Shown: positions 17,702 to 25,640, counted from the stretch's first letter. The stretch: DNA of 37,064 bases from Saccharomonospora iraqiensis subsp. paurometabolica YIM 90007 (GCF_000231035.2 NZ_KI912263.1:25183-62246), one strand, 5' to 3'. The notes: generated by a model from the sequence alone, not told the origin. A program made the numbers and translations.

Positions 17702-18025
17702 TCACGCGCGCCCCAGTTCGAGCAGCACGACACCGCCGATGACCAGCAGCAACCCGAGAATCATCGTGACGTTCATCGTCTCGCCCAGGAAGAGTGCGCC
17801 GATCAGGGCGACCAGGGCCACCCCGAGCGCCGCCCACACGGCATAGGCCACCCCGACCGGCATCCCCAGGGCGAGTACCCGGCCCAGGAGGAAGAAGGCG
17901 AGGCCGTAGGACACGACGACGACCACGGACGGCAGCAGCTTGCTGAACCCGTCGGAGAGCTTCAGGGACACGGTACCGGTGACCTCGGCGGCGATGGCGA
18001 CCGCGAGCAGGACGTAAACGACCAC
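17702..18025 (-). CDS. Small multidrug resistance (SMR) efflux protein
   Basis: Four-helix inner-membrane drug/proton antiporter of the EmrE/QacE type. The essential membrane-embedded Glu of helix 1 is present (AIAAEVTGTVSLKLSDGF), along with the family GVAYAVWAALG segment and LGETMNVTMILG. 107 residues from GTG at 18025, matching family length; TATTCT lies exactly 7 nt upstream, so the mRNA is probably leaderless. A longer frame reaching 18079 would add a non-family lead. Substrate could be quaternary cations, guanidinium-type compounds or spermidine-like amines. Operon with the downstream tetR gene; divergent from etfD. Confidence 0.9.
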   Translation of the reverse strand: MVVYVLLAVAIAAEVTGTVSLKLSDGFSKLLPSVVVVVSYGLAFFLLGRVLALGMPVGVAYAVWAALGVALVALIGALFLGETMNVTMILGLLLVIGGVVLLELGRA

Positions 18026-18032
18026 AGCTGTT

Positions 18033-18038
18033 AGAATA
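18033..18038 (-). promoter_or_regulatory. -10 box of leaderless SMR gene
   Basis: Minus strand TATTCT, 7 nt before the GTG start. The -35 (GTGTAT with 17-nt spacing) is weak, which would suit a regulated promoter. Confidence 0.5.
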
Positions 18039-18106
18039 CCTGAACGATAGTCCCAATACACGCGAGTTCTGCACCACATCTGTGGGACTTGTGGCGGGCC
18101 GGTGAG

Positions 18107-18120
18107 TTACTGATCAGTAG
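18107..18120 (+). promoter_or_regulatory. Palindromic operator-like site upstream of etfD
   Basis: TTACTGATCAGTAG contains a perfect 12-bp palindrome TACTGATCAGTA (18108-18119). It ends 71 bp before the etfD ATG. An almost identical site (TTACCGGTCAGTAG) ends 69 bp before fadE5. Shape and size suit a TetR-family regulator; the regulator itself is not identified. Confidence 0.65.
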
Positions 18121-18191
18121 AACGCACTACCGTCTGCCGAAACTGCCTGCCGAACCCACCACGAAGTCCTCTCGACCGAAAGGCCCCGACC

Positions 18192-20528
18192 ATGGGTGCA
18201 CTGCAGATCACGATGGGCGCGATCGGCGTAGCCGTCAGTATCGCCGCCTGGTTCGTGTTCCTCTCCGGCGTTGTTCGCCAGGTTCGCATCATCCGGCTCG
18301 GCCAGCCGGATGCCACGCGGAACGGTCCCTTCGTGCCTCGGATGCGCACCCTGATCACGGAGTTCGCCGCGCACACCCGGATGAACAAGTTCCGCCACGT
18401 CGGCCCCTGGCACTGGCTGGTGATGTGGGGCTTCCTGCTCGGCTCGCTGGCGCTGTTCGAGGCCTACGGCGAGATCTTCGTGCCGGAGTTCGCGTGGCCG
18501 ATCATCGGGCACTGGGCGCCGTGGCAGCTGCTGCTCGAACTGCTCGGCCTGGGCACCGTGGCGGGCGGGATCGCCCTGGCGATCATCCGCCAGCGCAACC
18601 ACCCGCGCCGCGCCGACCAGCAGTCCCGCTTCGCGGGCTCGAACTTCGCGGCGGCCTACTTCGTCGAGGCCGTGGTGGTCATCGAGGGCCTGGGCATCCT
18701 CGGGGTGAAGGCGTTCAAGATCTCCAGCGGCATCGAGGACCCGGCGCTGTGGACCAGCTTCGTCACCCAGCCGCTCGCCGCCGTGCTGCCCGCGGCCACC
18801 GTCGCCGTGTCCGTGATGGCGCTGATCAAGCTGCTGTCCGGGATGATCTGGCTGGCCGTCGTCGGCCGGAACCTGACCTGGGGTGTGGCCTGGCACCGGT
18901 TCAGCGCGTTCTTCAACATCTACTTCAAGCGCTCCGACGACGGCAGCGTCGCGCTCGGCGCGCTCAAGCCGATGATGAGCGACGGCAAGCCGGTCGACTT
19001 CGACGAGGCCGACCCCGAGGAGGACGTCTTCGGCGCCGGACAGGTCGAGGACTTCTCCTGGAAGGGCTGGCTGGACTTCTCCACCTGCACCGAGTGCGGC
19101 CGGTGCCAGTCGCAGTGCCCGGCGTGGAACACCGGTAAGCCGCTGTCGCCGAAGCTGCTGATCACCCAGCTGCGCGACCACGCCTACGCCAAGGCCCCGT
19201 ACCTGATGGCGGGCGGCAAGAAGGACATGACCGGCGAGGAGATCGGCCTCACCGGCGACAACCCGCACGCCGGGATCGACGTGCTCGCCCTCGCCGAGTC
19301 GGAGCGCCCGCTGGTGGGCACCGGGGACGACGGCGGCGTGATCGACCCGGACATGCTGTGGTCGTGCACCTCCTGCGGCGCCTGCGTCGAGCAGTGCCCG
19401 GTGGACATCGAGCACGTCGACCACATCGTCGACATGCGCCGCTACCAGGTGATGATCGAGTCGAACTTCCCGACCGAGCTGAACGGGATGTTCAAGAACC
19501 TGGAGAACAAGGGCAACCCGTGGGGCCAGAACGCCAAGGACCGGCTGGCCTGGACCGAGGACCTCGACTTCGAGGTGCCGGTCTTCGACGGGGAACTCGG
19601 CGACGCCGAGTACCTGTTCTGGGTCGGCTGCGCGGGCGCGTTCGAGGACCGCGCCAAGAAGACCACCCGCGCGGTGGCCGAGCTGCTGCACCACGCGGAT
19701 GTCAAGTACACCGTCCTCGGGCCGGAGGAGACCTGCACCGGTGACCCGGCGCGGCGCGCGGGCAACGAGTTCGTCTTCCAGATGCTGGCGCAGCAGAACG
19801 TCGAGGTGCTCAACTCGGTGTTCGAGGGTGTCGAGCAGAGCAAGCGCAAGATCGTGGTGACCTGTGCGCACTGCTTCAACACGCTCGCCAACGAGTACCC
19901 GGAGCTGGGCGGCAAGTACGAGGTCGTGCACCACACCCAGCTGCTGAACCGGCTGGTGCGGGAGAAGCGGCTCGCCCCGATGGCGCCGGTCGCCGAGGAC
20001 GTGACCTACCACGACCCGTGCTTCCTGGGCCGGCACAACAAGGTGTACGAGGCGCCCCGGGAACTGGTCGGCGCCTCCGGGGCGACCATGCGGGAGATGC
20101 CCCGGCACGGCGACCGCTCGATGTGCTGCGGCGCCGGTGGTGCGCGGATGTGGATGGAGGAGCGCATCGGCAAGCGCATCAACGTCGAGCGCGTGGACGA
20201 GGCGTTGGGCACCGCACCCGCCAAGATCGCCACCGGTTGCCCGTTCTGCCGCGTCATGCTCAACGACGGCGTGACCTCGCGCCAGAGCGACGGGGCGGCG
20301 AGCGAGGACGTCGAGGTGGTCGACGTCGCCCAGCTGCTGCTCTCCGCCGTCAAGCGCGGTGCGGACGACGGGCAGAAGGTGCCCGCCTCGGTCGGGGCGG
20401 GCGAGGCCGGCGGTGCGGCCGGTGCCGGCCACGAGGTCGGCGGTGAGGCCGAGGCCGACGGCCGGGCCGACGTGCCGACGGACGAGACCGCCACGGGCAC
20501 GCCCCAGCCGGACGAGGACAAGAAGTAA
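18192..20528 (+). CDS. etfD: EtfD-like membrane Fe-S oxidoreductase (ETF reoxidation in beta-oxidation)
   Basis: Resembles mycobacterial EtfD (Rv0338c), reported to take electrons from EtfAB during fatty-acid oxidation and pass them to the membrane quinone pool. The N-terminal 240 residues hold several transmembrane helices with likely heme-ligating His (GPWHWLVMWG). Two ferredoxin-type 4Fe-4S motifs follow: CTECGRCQSQCP (from residue 299) and CTSCGACVEQCP (from 392). The C-terminal half has two heterodisulfide-reductase-type cysteine-rich (CCG) domains, with CAHCFNTL and MCCGAGGARMW (645). An acidic/Gly-rich tail (about 715-778) is extra. GAAAGG ribosome site before the ATG. Single-gene unit closed by a strong hairpin. 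Confidence 0.92.
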   Translation: MGALQITMGAIGVAVSIAAWFVFLSGVVRQVRIIRLGQPDATRNGPFVPRMRTLITEFAAHTRMNKFRHVGPWHWLVMWGFLLGSLALFEAYGEIFVPEFAWPIIGHWAPWQLLLELLGLGTVAGGIALAIIRQRNHPRRADQQSRFAGSNFAAAYFVEAVVVIEGLGILGVKAFKISSGIEDPALWTSFVTQPLAAVLPAATVAVSVMALIKLLSGMIWLAVVGRNLTWGVAWHRFSAFFNIYFKRSDDGSVALGALKPMMSDGKPVDFDEADPEEDVFGAGQVEDFSWKGWLDFSTCTECGRCQSQCPAWNTGKPLSPKLLITQLRDHAYAKAPYLMAGGKKDMTGEEIGLTGDNPHAGIDVLALAESERPLVGTGDDGGVIDPDMLWSCTSCGACVEQCPVDIEHVDHIVDMRRYQVMIESNFPTELNGMFKNLENKGNPWGQNAKDRLAWTEDLDFEVPVFDGELGDAEYLFWVGCAGAFEDRAKKTTRAVAELLHHADVKYTVLGPEETCTGDPARRAGNEFVFQMLAQQNVEVLNSVFEGVEQSKRKIVVTCAHCFNTLANEYPELGGKYEVVHHTQLLNRLVREKRLAPMAPVAEDVTYHDPCFLGRHNKVYEAPRELVGASGATMREMPRHGDRSMCCGAGGARMWMEERIGKRINVERVDEALGTAPAKIATGCPFCRVMLNDGVTSRQSDGAASEDVEVVDVAQLLLSAVKRGADDGQKVPASVGAGEAGGAAGAGHEVGGEAEADGRADVPTDETATGTPQPDEDKK

Positions 20529-20539
20529 CCACGCCGCGC

Positions 20540-20584
20540 GGGCGGCGACGGCTCCGGATGAACTTCCGGTGTCCGTCGCCGCCC
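20540..20584 (+). terminator. Hairpin terminator behind etfD
   Basis: Perfect 12-bp stem GGGCGGCGACGG (20540-20551) / CCGTCGCCGCCC (20573-20584) with a smaller CCGG/CCGG hairpin in the loop, 12 bp past the stop. Confidence 0.8.
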
Positions 20585-20670
20585 CCATCGGCGGCCCGAT
20601 CCGGGTACCATCGCGCTCTCCCGGGCACAGTGCCCGGGCACGAGAGCAGCGACATGCGAGGCGGCACCGC

Positions 20671-21300
20671 ATGGGTACCTCGGACGACGAGCCGGACCGG
20701 GCCGACGGCCACCCCGTCGGCCCCACAGGGGACTCCACCGCCGGGCCCGAGCCCCCGGCGGACTTCGGCACCGCCCCGGCGGACATCGACACCGCCACTG
20801 CGGATCCCGGCGACGCCACGGTGGGCGGCGGGAGCCTGTTCGAACCCGCGCCCGGCCGGGGCACACCCCCCAGACCGGAACGGATCGTGATGTCCCCCGG
20901 GGACACGCCGGACGCCGTCCGCGGGTACGAGGACCCCGACCCCGATCCGGACGAGTCGACCGCGCACCGGCTGCGCGCACGCCCGTACGTACTGACCAAG
21001 GGCCGCACGCACGCCCGGCCCGATCTCGCGGTGGAGACACTGGTCTCGACGGACCCGACCGCACCCTGGCACCGCCACCTCGGTGCCCAGCACCAGGCCG
21101 TCCGCCGGTTGTGTGCGCAACCGAGGTCGGTCGCCGAGATCGCCGCGACCCTGTCGGTGCCGCTCGGCGTCGCCCGCGTGCTGGTCAGCGACCTCGCCGA
21201 CACGGGGTTCGTGCGGGTGCACGCCGCGCCCCCCACCTCCGGCGGTCGTCCCGGCCCCGAGCTGATGAACCGGGTGCTGGTCGGGCTGCAGCGGTTGTGA
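20671..21300 (+). CDS. Orphan DUF742 (CvnC-like) protein
   Basis: C-terminal half is a DUF742 domain: RLRARPYVLTKGRTHAR, then HQAVRRLCAQPRSVAEIAAT and LSVPLGVARVLVSDLADTG, ending with the usual MNRVLVGLQRL. DUF742 proteins are the third member (CvnC) of actinobacterial conservons, acting with a sensor kinase-like protein, a Roadblock/LC7 protein and a small GTPase in G-protein-like signalling; the domain looks like a winged helix. None of these partners is here. The N-terminal 100 residues are acidic and disordered. Start ATG at 20671 avoids overlap with etfD and its terminator; the frame is open further upstream. 209 residues. Confidence 0.85.
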   Translation: MGTSDDEPDRADGHPVGPTGDSTAGPEPPADFGTAPADIDTATADPGDATVGGGSLFEPAPGRGTPPRPERIVMSPGDTPDAVRGYEDPDPDPDESTAHRLRARPYVLTKGRTHARPDLAVETLVSTDPTAPWHRHLGAQHQAVRRLCAQPRSVAEIAATLSVPLGVARVLVSDLADTGFVRVHAAPPTSGGRPGPELMNRVLVGLQRL

Positions 21301-21346
21301 CCCGCGGTCGGCGGGCGGGCCGGATCCGTGCCCGCGCCTCTTGCCT

Positions 21347-21367
21347 GAAGGACTGAATCAGTGCTTC
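21347..21367 (+). promoter_or_regulatory. 21-bp palindrome, operator of the tetR-aidB operon
   Basis: Arms GAAGGACTGA and TCAGTGCTTC around a central A pair at 9 of 10 positions. It ends 10 bp before the GTG of the tetR gene, the typical place for an autoregulatory TetR operator. Confidence 0.7.
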
Positions 21368-21377
21368 ACTTCTCGGC

Positions 21378-21983
21378 GTGGCCTACCGTCGCACCCCCGC
21401 CGTGCAGGCACGGCTCGACGCACAACGGGCGGCGATCCTCGACGCCGCCGTCGACCTGCTGTCCGAGTGCGGGTACGCCGGGTGCGCGATGACGGCGGTC
21501 GCCTCCCGGGCGGGGGTCGCCACCGGGACGCTCTACCGGCACTTCCCCGCCAAAGCGGACCTGGTCGCGGAGTTGTTCGGGCACGTCGTCGGCCGGGAGG
21601 TGGACGCCGTGCGCCGGGCGTCGGACACACCCGAGGACGCGGCCGAGCGGGTGGTCGCGGTGGTGCGCACCTTCGCCACCCGGGCCCTGAAGTCCCCACG
21701 ACTGGCCTACGCACTGCTGGCCGAGCCGGTCGACGCGCCGGTGGAACAGCGCCGCCTGGTGTTCCGCCGGGCCTTCCGCGACGTGATCGCCGACTGTGTC
21801 CGGGACGGGGTGCACGCCGGGACACTTCCCGCCCAGGACGCGGAACTGACCGCGGCGGCGGTCGTCGGTGCCGCGGCCGAGATCCTGGCGGGCCCGCTCA
21901 CCGGTGGCACGGCCACCTCCGTGGACGAGCTGTCCGCCTTCACCCTCCGCGCGTTAGGAGTACGCCATGCCACCGACCCATGA
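21378..21983 (+). CDS. TetR-family regulator of the AidB-like operon
   Basis: TetR helix-turn-helix at residues 15-62 (AILDAAVDLLSECGYAGC, AMTAVASRAGVATGTLYRHFPAKADLV). C-terminal ligand domain is of the type found beside acyl-CoA metabolism genes, with RVVAVVRTFATRALKSPRLAYALL. 201 residues from GTG at 21378. Its 3' end overlaps the following acyl-CoA dehydrogenase gene by 17 bp, so both are one operon and probably share the 21-bp palindrome before this gene. The ligand is probably an acyl-CoA or related compound; that is inference from context. Confidence 0.9.
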   Translation: MAYRRTPAVQARLDAQRAAILDAAVDLLSECGYAGCAMTAVASRAGVATGTLYRHFPAKADLVAELFGHVVGREVDAVRRASDTPEDAAERVVAVVRTFATRALKSPRLAYALLAEPVDAPVEQRRLVFRRAFRDVIADCVRDGVHAGTLPAQDAELTAAAVVGAAAEILAGPLTGGTATSVDELSAFTLRALGVRHATDP

Positions 21984-23598
21984 GGTCACCAACCAGGTAC
22001 CCGCCCTCGCCGAGCACGACGTCGCCGAGGATCCCGCGCTGCTCGACGGTCTGCGCCGGGAGGGCGCGGGGTGGGCCGAGAGCGAGGTCCGCGAACTCGG
22101 CGTGCTGGCGGGCGGCGAGCGGGCCCAGGAGTGGGGCAGGCTCGTCAACGAGAATCCGCCCGTGCTGCGCACCCACGACCGGGTGGGGCACCGGATCGAC
22201 GAGGTCGAGTTCCACCCGCACTGGCACGACCTGATGACGGTGGCCGTCTCGCACGGTCTGCATGCCACACCGTGGAGCCAGGACCGGCCCGGCGCGCACG
22301 TGGCGCGCACGGCGAAGTTCTACGTGTGGAGTCAGGTGGAGGCGGGTCACACCTGCCCGATCTCGATGACCTACTCGGCCGTGCCCGCCCTGCGGCACAA
22401 TCCCGACCTGGCCGCGACTTTCGAACCGCTGCTGGCGGCCCCCGAGTACGACTACGGGTTGCGCACGCCCACCGGCAAGCGGGGCCTGATCGCGGGCATG
22501 TCGATGACCGAGAAGCAGGGTGGTTCGGACGTCCGCGCGAACACCACGCGCGCCGAACCGACCGGCGACGGCGCCTACCGCCTCACCGGGCACAAGTGGT
22601 TCACCTCGGCCCCGATGTCGGACGTGTTCCTCACGCTGGCGCAGGCCCCCGGCGGGTTGACCTGCCTGCTGGTCCCCCGCGTGCTGCCGGACGGCACCCG
22701 CAACGGCCTGCACCTGCAACGCCTGAAGGACAAGCTGGGCAACCGGTCCAACGCCTCCGCCGAGATCGAGTACGACGGCGCGCTCGGCTGGGCGGTCGGG
22801 GAGGAGGGCCGCGGGGTGCGCACCATCATCGAGATGGTGAACAACACCCGGCTGGACTGCGTCACCGGCACGGCCGCGGCCATGCGGTACGGCACCGTCC
22901 GGGCCGCGCACCACGCCCGGCACCGCGCCGCGTTCGGCACGACCCTGATCCGGCAACCCGCGATGGCGAACGTCCTGGCCGACCTGGCCGTCGAGGCCGA
23001 AGCGGCCACGACCGTAGCGCTGCGGCTGGCCGGGGCGAGCGAACGCGCGAACGCGGGCGACGCGCAGGAGTCCGCCCTGCGCAGGCTGGCGCTGGCGGTG
23101 ACGAAGTACTGGGTGTGCAAGCGCGGTCCCGCCCACGCCGCCGAGGCGCTGGAGTGCCTCGGCGGCAACGGCTACGTCGAGGAGTCCGGGATGCCCCGGC
23201 TGTTCCGGGAGTCGCCGTTGGCGTCGATCTGGGAAGGTTCCGGCAACGTCGCCGCCCTGGACACCCTCCGGGCGATGGCGCGTGAGCCGGAGTCGGTCGA
23301 GGCTTTCCTCGCCGAGGTCGACGAGGCCGCGGGCGCCGACGCCCGGCTGGACGCGGCGATCACCGACGTGCGCCGGGAGCTGGGCGACCTCGACGACGTC
23401 GAGTACCGGGCACGCCGGGTGGTGGAGCGGATGGCGCTGGTGCTGCAGGGGTCGCTGCTGGTGCGGCACGGGGACAAGGCCGTCGCCGACGCGTTCTGCG
23501 CGTCCCGCCTCGACGGCGATCGGGGCACCGCGTTCGGCACCCTGCCCCGCGGGGTGGACACCGACGCCGTTCTCGCGCGCACCGGGACCGGACGGTGA
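21967..23598 (+). CDS. AidB-like acyl-CoA dehydrogenase family flavoprotein
   Basis: Strong resemblance to E. coli AidB (541 residues; here 543): shared blocks include GMSMTEKQGGSDVRANTT (near 178), HKWFTSAPMSD, RLKDKLGNRSNAS and SIWEGSGN. AidB binds FAD and DNA and protects promoters during alkylation stress, with only weak isovaleryl-CoA dehydrogenase activity; actinobacterial relatives may instead be true acyl-CoA dehydrogenases. Here the regulator is a TetR protein rather than Ada, which leans toward acyl-CoA metabolism. Start overlaps the tetR 3' end, with a TTAGGAG ribosome site at 21954-21960. Closed by a bidirectional hairpin. Confidence 0.92.
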   Translation: MPPTHEVTNQVPALAEHDVAEDPALLDGLRREGAGWAESEVRELGVLAGGERAQEWGRLVNENPPVLRTHDRVGHRIDEVEFHPHWHDLMTVAVSHGLHATPWSQDRPGAHVARTAKFYVWSQVEAGHTCPISMTYSAVPALRHNPDLAATFEPLLAAPEYDYGLRTPTGKRGLIAGMSMTEKQGGSDVRANTTRAEPTGDGAYRLTGHKWFTSAPMSDVFLTLAQAPGGLTCLLVPRVLPDGTRNGLHLQRLKDKLGNRSNASAEIEYDGALGWAVGEEGRGVRTIIEMVNNTRLDCVTGTAAAMRYGTVRAAHHARHRAAFGTTLIRQPAMANVLADLAVEAEAATTVALRLAGASERANAGDAQESALRRLALAVTKYWVCKRGPAHAAEALECLGGNGYVEESGMPRLFRESPLASIWEGSGNVAALDTLRAMAREPESVEAFLAEVDEAAGADARLDAAITDVRRELGDLDDVEYRARRVVERMALVLQGSLLVRHGDKAVADAFCASRLDGDRGTAFGTLPRGVDTDAVLARTGTGR

Positions 23599-23603
23599 GG
23601 TCG

Positions 23604-23641
23604 GTGGTGGTGAGGCGGGTCCAACCCCGCCCCACCACCAC
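23604..23641. terminator. Bidirectional hairpin between aidB-like and CAP genes
   Basis: Arms GTGGTGGTGAGGCGGG (23604-23619) and CCCCGCCCCACCACCAC (ending 23641) pair with only small interruptions around a short loop, located between two convergent genes. Confidence 0.75.
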
Positions 23642-23675
23642 TACCACCACGGGCTCAGTACCACCACGGGCTCAG
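23642..23675. repeat. 17-bp tandem repeat, 2 copies, including the CAP-gene stop codon
   Basis: taccaccacgggctcag occurs twice without mismatch (23642-23658, 23659-23675). On the minus strand each copy carries the terminal ...Tyr-stop (TACTGA) of the CAP-domain gene, so the stop codon region has been duplicated. Confidence 0.9.
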
Positions 23676-24454
23676 TAGCCGAAGTTCTGCGTCCAGTACC
23701 AGCCGGAGGTGTTCACCCCGACGCCGATGGTGTTGATCTCGCAGTTGAGGATGTTGGCGCGGTGTCCGTCGGAGGACATCCAGGCGTCCATCACGGCGTC
23801 GGCGCTGGACATGCCCATCGCGATGTTCTCCGCGGCCGGTTCGGGATAACCCGCGTCCTCGATCCGTTCGTCGAAGCTGCGGCCGTCCGGGGCGTCGTGA
23901 CGCAGGTAGTCCTGCCGGGCCATGTCGTCGCTGTGCCGTTGGGCCGCGGTGGTGAGTCTGCCGTCCACCCGGACCGGGTCACAGCCCGCCCGCGTGCGCT
24001 CGTCGTTGACCAGCTCGACCACCCGCTGGCGGTGCGCGGCCGTGCCCGCGGGAGCCGAGGACCGCCCCCGGTCGGACGCCGCGGACTCGTCGGGCATGGT
24101 CGTCGTGGCCGTCGACGAGGTGGAACTCTCCGCCGTGGTGGTCGGCGTCGTGGTGGTCGGGACCGTGGTGGCGTCGTCGTCCGACGCCGGACTCCCGGCG
24201 CTTTCGGTCGTCGGCGTGCTGCTCGTCGTCTCCTGCGTGGTGGTCGGACCGGTCTCCGTGGAGGTGCGTGTGGCGGTATCGGCGTGTCCGCCCCCAGGGG
24301 AGTCGTCCGCGTCCTGTCCGGACGCCAGGGTGACGTCCGTGTCCGCTTCGGACGGTGTTAACCAGAACAGGTGACTTCCCGCAGCCGATGCCACGCCCAC
24401 GAGCACACTCATCATCACCAACAGTGACCGGATGCGCGAATTCGGCGTAGACAC
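23672..24454 (-). CDS. Exported CAP (SCP/PR-1) domain protein
   Basis: The C-terminal 125 residues form a bacterial CAP domain: RVVELVNDERTRAGC, HSDDMARQDYLRHDAPDG, AAENIAMGM, DAWMSSDGHRANILN and the terminal GWYWTQNFGY. Expected catalytic-like His and Glu residues are kept. An N-terminal hydrophobic segment (IRSLLVMMSVLVGVASAAG) directs export or anchors it; a Thr/Ser-rich linker of about 100 residues follows, likely spanning or attached to the cell wall. Start GTG at 24454 is supported by a promoter whose -10 TAGCTT lies 7 nt upstream (leaderless). Function of bacterial CAP proteins is poorly known; cell-wall or lipid binding is possible. Confidence 0.9.
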   Translation of the reverse strand: MSTPNSRIRSLLVMMSVLVGVASAAGSHLFWLTPSEADTDVTLASGQDADDSPGGGHADTATRTSTETGPTTTQETTSSTPTTESAGSPASDDDATTVPTTTTPTTTAESSTSSTATTTMPDESAASDRGRSSAPAGTAAHRQRVVELVNDERTRAGCDPVRVDGRLTTAAQRHSDDMARQDYLRHDAPDGRSFDERIEDAGYPEPAAENIAMGMSSADAVMDAWMSSDGHRANILNCEINTIGVGVNTSGWYWTQNFGY

Positions 24455-24461
24455 AGTCGGC

Positions 24462-24489
24462 AAGCTACCACCCGGAAGAGGGTTATCAA
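24462..24489 (-). promoter_or_regulatory. Promoter of leaderless CAP-domain gene
   Basis: Minus strand TTGATA (24484-24489), 16-nt spacer, TAGCTT (24462-24467), then 7 nt to GTG. An in-frame TTG at 24463 would fall inside the -10 box, so it is not the start. Confidence 0.6.
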
Positions 24490-24628
24490 ACCGTGATGAG
24501 TCCGTCAGCCGGCCGTGTCGGCGCCAGGTTGCGCGCGATCATCCCGCACCGGGGCGTGCGGTGTCCGGGTGAGGGATCCGGGTGTGCGGAGGCGGACGCG
24601 GACGTCGACGTCGTGCAGCGGCGCGAGC

Positions 24629-25216
24629 TCAGCGCCGGGTGTCCACCCGGTCGAAGTTCCGGTACGCGCGGCTCGGCGTCGGGCCCCGCTGGCCCTGGTA
24701 CCGCGACCCGGCCTCGCTCGATCCGTAGGGGAACTCGGCGGCGCTGGTCAGCCGGAACAGGCAGAGCTGCCCGATCTTCATCCCCGGCCACAACGTGATC
24801 GGCAGGTTCGCCACGTTGGACAGCTCCAGCGTGATGTGCCCGTTGAAGCCGGGGTCGATGAAGCCCGCGGTCGAATGGGTCAGCAACCCGAGGCGCCCGA
24901 GCGAGGACTTGCCCTCCAGCCTGCCCGCGAGGTCGTCCGGCAGGGAGAAGATCTCGAACGTCGAGGCGAGCACGAACTCGCCGGGATGCAGCACGAACGG
25001 GTCGTCGTCGGTGGCGTCCTTCTCCACCAGTGACGTGAGCTCGTCCTGCCGTAACTGCGGGTCGATGTGGGTGTACTTGCTGTTGTCGAAGACGCGGAAG
25101 AACCGGTCGAGGCGGACGTCCAGGCTGGACGGCTGCACCATCCCCTCGTGGAACGGGTCCACGTCCAGCCGCCCGGAGCGCAGCGCCGCACGCAGGTCAC
25201 GGTCACTCAACAACAC
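24629..25216 (-). CDS. dcd: dCTP deaminase (probably bifunctional, dUMP-forming)
   Basis: Deaminates dCTP in pyrimidine deoxynucleotide supply; closely similar actinobacterial/mycobacterial enzymes also hydrolyse the dUTP to dUMP. Signatures: [12 protein letters not shown]-terminus, [17 protein letters not shown], the active-site region [35 protein letters not shown] and C-terminal [13 protein letters not shown]. 195 residues, slightly longer than the usual 190. The start is the GTG at 25216, matching the family N-terminus exactly; a TAGGCT box lies 7 nt before it, so the transcript is probably leaderless. The frame is open much further upstream but that part is non-coding on this strand. Confidence 0.96.
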   Translation of the reverse strand: MLLSDRDLRAALRSGRLDVDPFHEGMVQPSSLDVRLDRFFRVFDNSKYTHIDPQLRQDELTSLVEKDATDDDPFVLHPGEFVLASTFEIFSLPDDLAGRLEGKSSLGRLGLLTHSTAGFIDPGFNGHITLELSNVANLPITLWPGMKIGQLCLFRLTSAAEFPYGSSEAGSRYQGQRGPTPSRAYRNFDRVDTRR

Positions 25217-25223
25217 GCGCAAC

Positions 25224-25229
25224 AGCCTA
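25224..25229 (-). promoter_or_regulatory. -10 box of leaderless dcd
   Basis: Minus strand TAGGCT, 7 nt before the dcd GTG start; no clear -35 and no Shine-Dalgarno sequence. Confidence 0.5.
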
Positions 25230-25244
25230 TCCGGCGAACCACCC

Positions 25245-25332
25245 GTGATCGCCTTCCCCCGTGCGCGCCGTGCGTCCGCACCCCGCGAGGTGCGGACGCA
25301 CGGCCGGCGGACCGGTTCGACAAGGCGATCAC
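25245..25332. repeat. 88-bp nested inverted repeat between dcd and the DUF664 remnant
   Basis: Inner perfect 15-bp stem CCGTGCGTCCGCACC (25268-25282) / GGTGCGGACGCACGG (25289-25303) with a 6-base loop. Outer perfect 11-bp arms GTGATCGCCTT (25245-25255) / AAGGCGATCAC (25322-25332). The stretch between inner and outer arms is not paired well and is 6 bp longer on the right. It could be a terminator for minus-strand transcripts, a small inverted-repeat element, or a rearrangement scar; no transposase or target duplication is seen. Confidence 0.75.
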
Positions 25333-25606
25333 CTGCCGGCCCCGGGAGGAGATCGGGATCGCGGCGACCCCGGACGAGTCGTTCGTCCTCACCGCGGAGG
25401 ACAGAATCGACAGCGTCCGCAGGGAGCACCGGGAGGCCTGCGCGGCATCCCGTCGCGCGGTCGCGGACCTGGGCCTGGACGAATACCTGCACGGCAACCG
25501 TCGGGGACCTCTCCCGCTGCGCTGGGTCTACTTCCACGTCCTTCGCGAACTCGCACAGCACTGCGGACACGCCGACATCCTGCGGGAACAGATACTCGCC
25601 GGCTAG
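25316..25606 (+). pseudogene. 5'-truncated DUF664/DinB-family remnant
   Basis: The last 96 codons of a DinB-like (DUF664) protein remain: [20 protein letters not shown] and [20 protein letters not shown], the conserved C-terminal helix with its metal-ligand His pair spacing, ending at a TAG. Intact members have about 160-180 residues and begin with a four-helix bundle; here the first half is missing, no start codon with a ribosome site is found, and homology begins at the right arm of the inverted repeat. The family includes putative metal-dependent thiol transferases related to the mycothiol-dependent enzymes. Confidence 0.7.
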
Positions 25607-25640
25607 CCGCCCGCGGCCCGGTGCGTCCCGCCCGGCCGCG

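Noticed and set aside
20654-20656. ATG at 20654 as start of the DUF742 gene
   Set aside because: It is out of frame with the DUF742 domain; the in-frame ATG is at 20671.
18114-21236. 1040-codon minus-strand open frame antisense to etfD and DUF742
   Set aside because: Shadow of etfD; no motif, no ribosome site, crosses a strong terminator and the operator.
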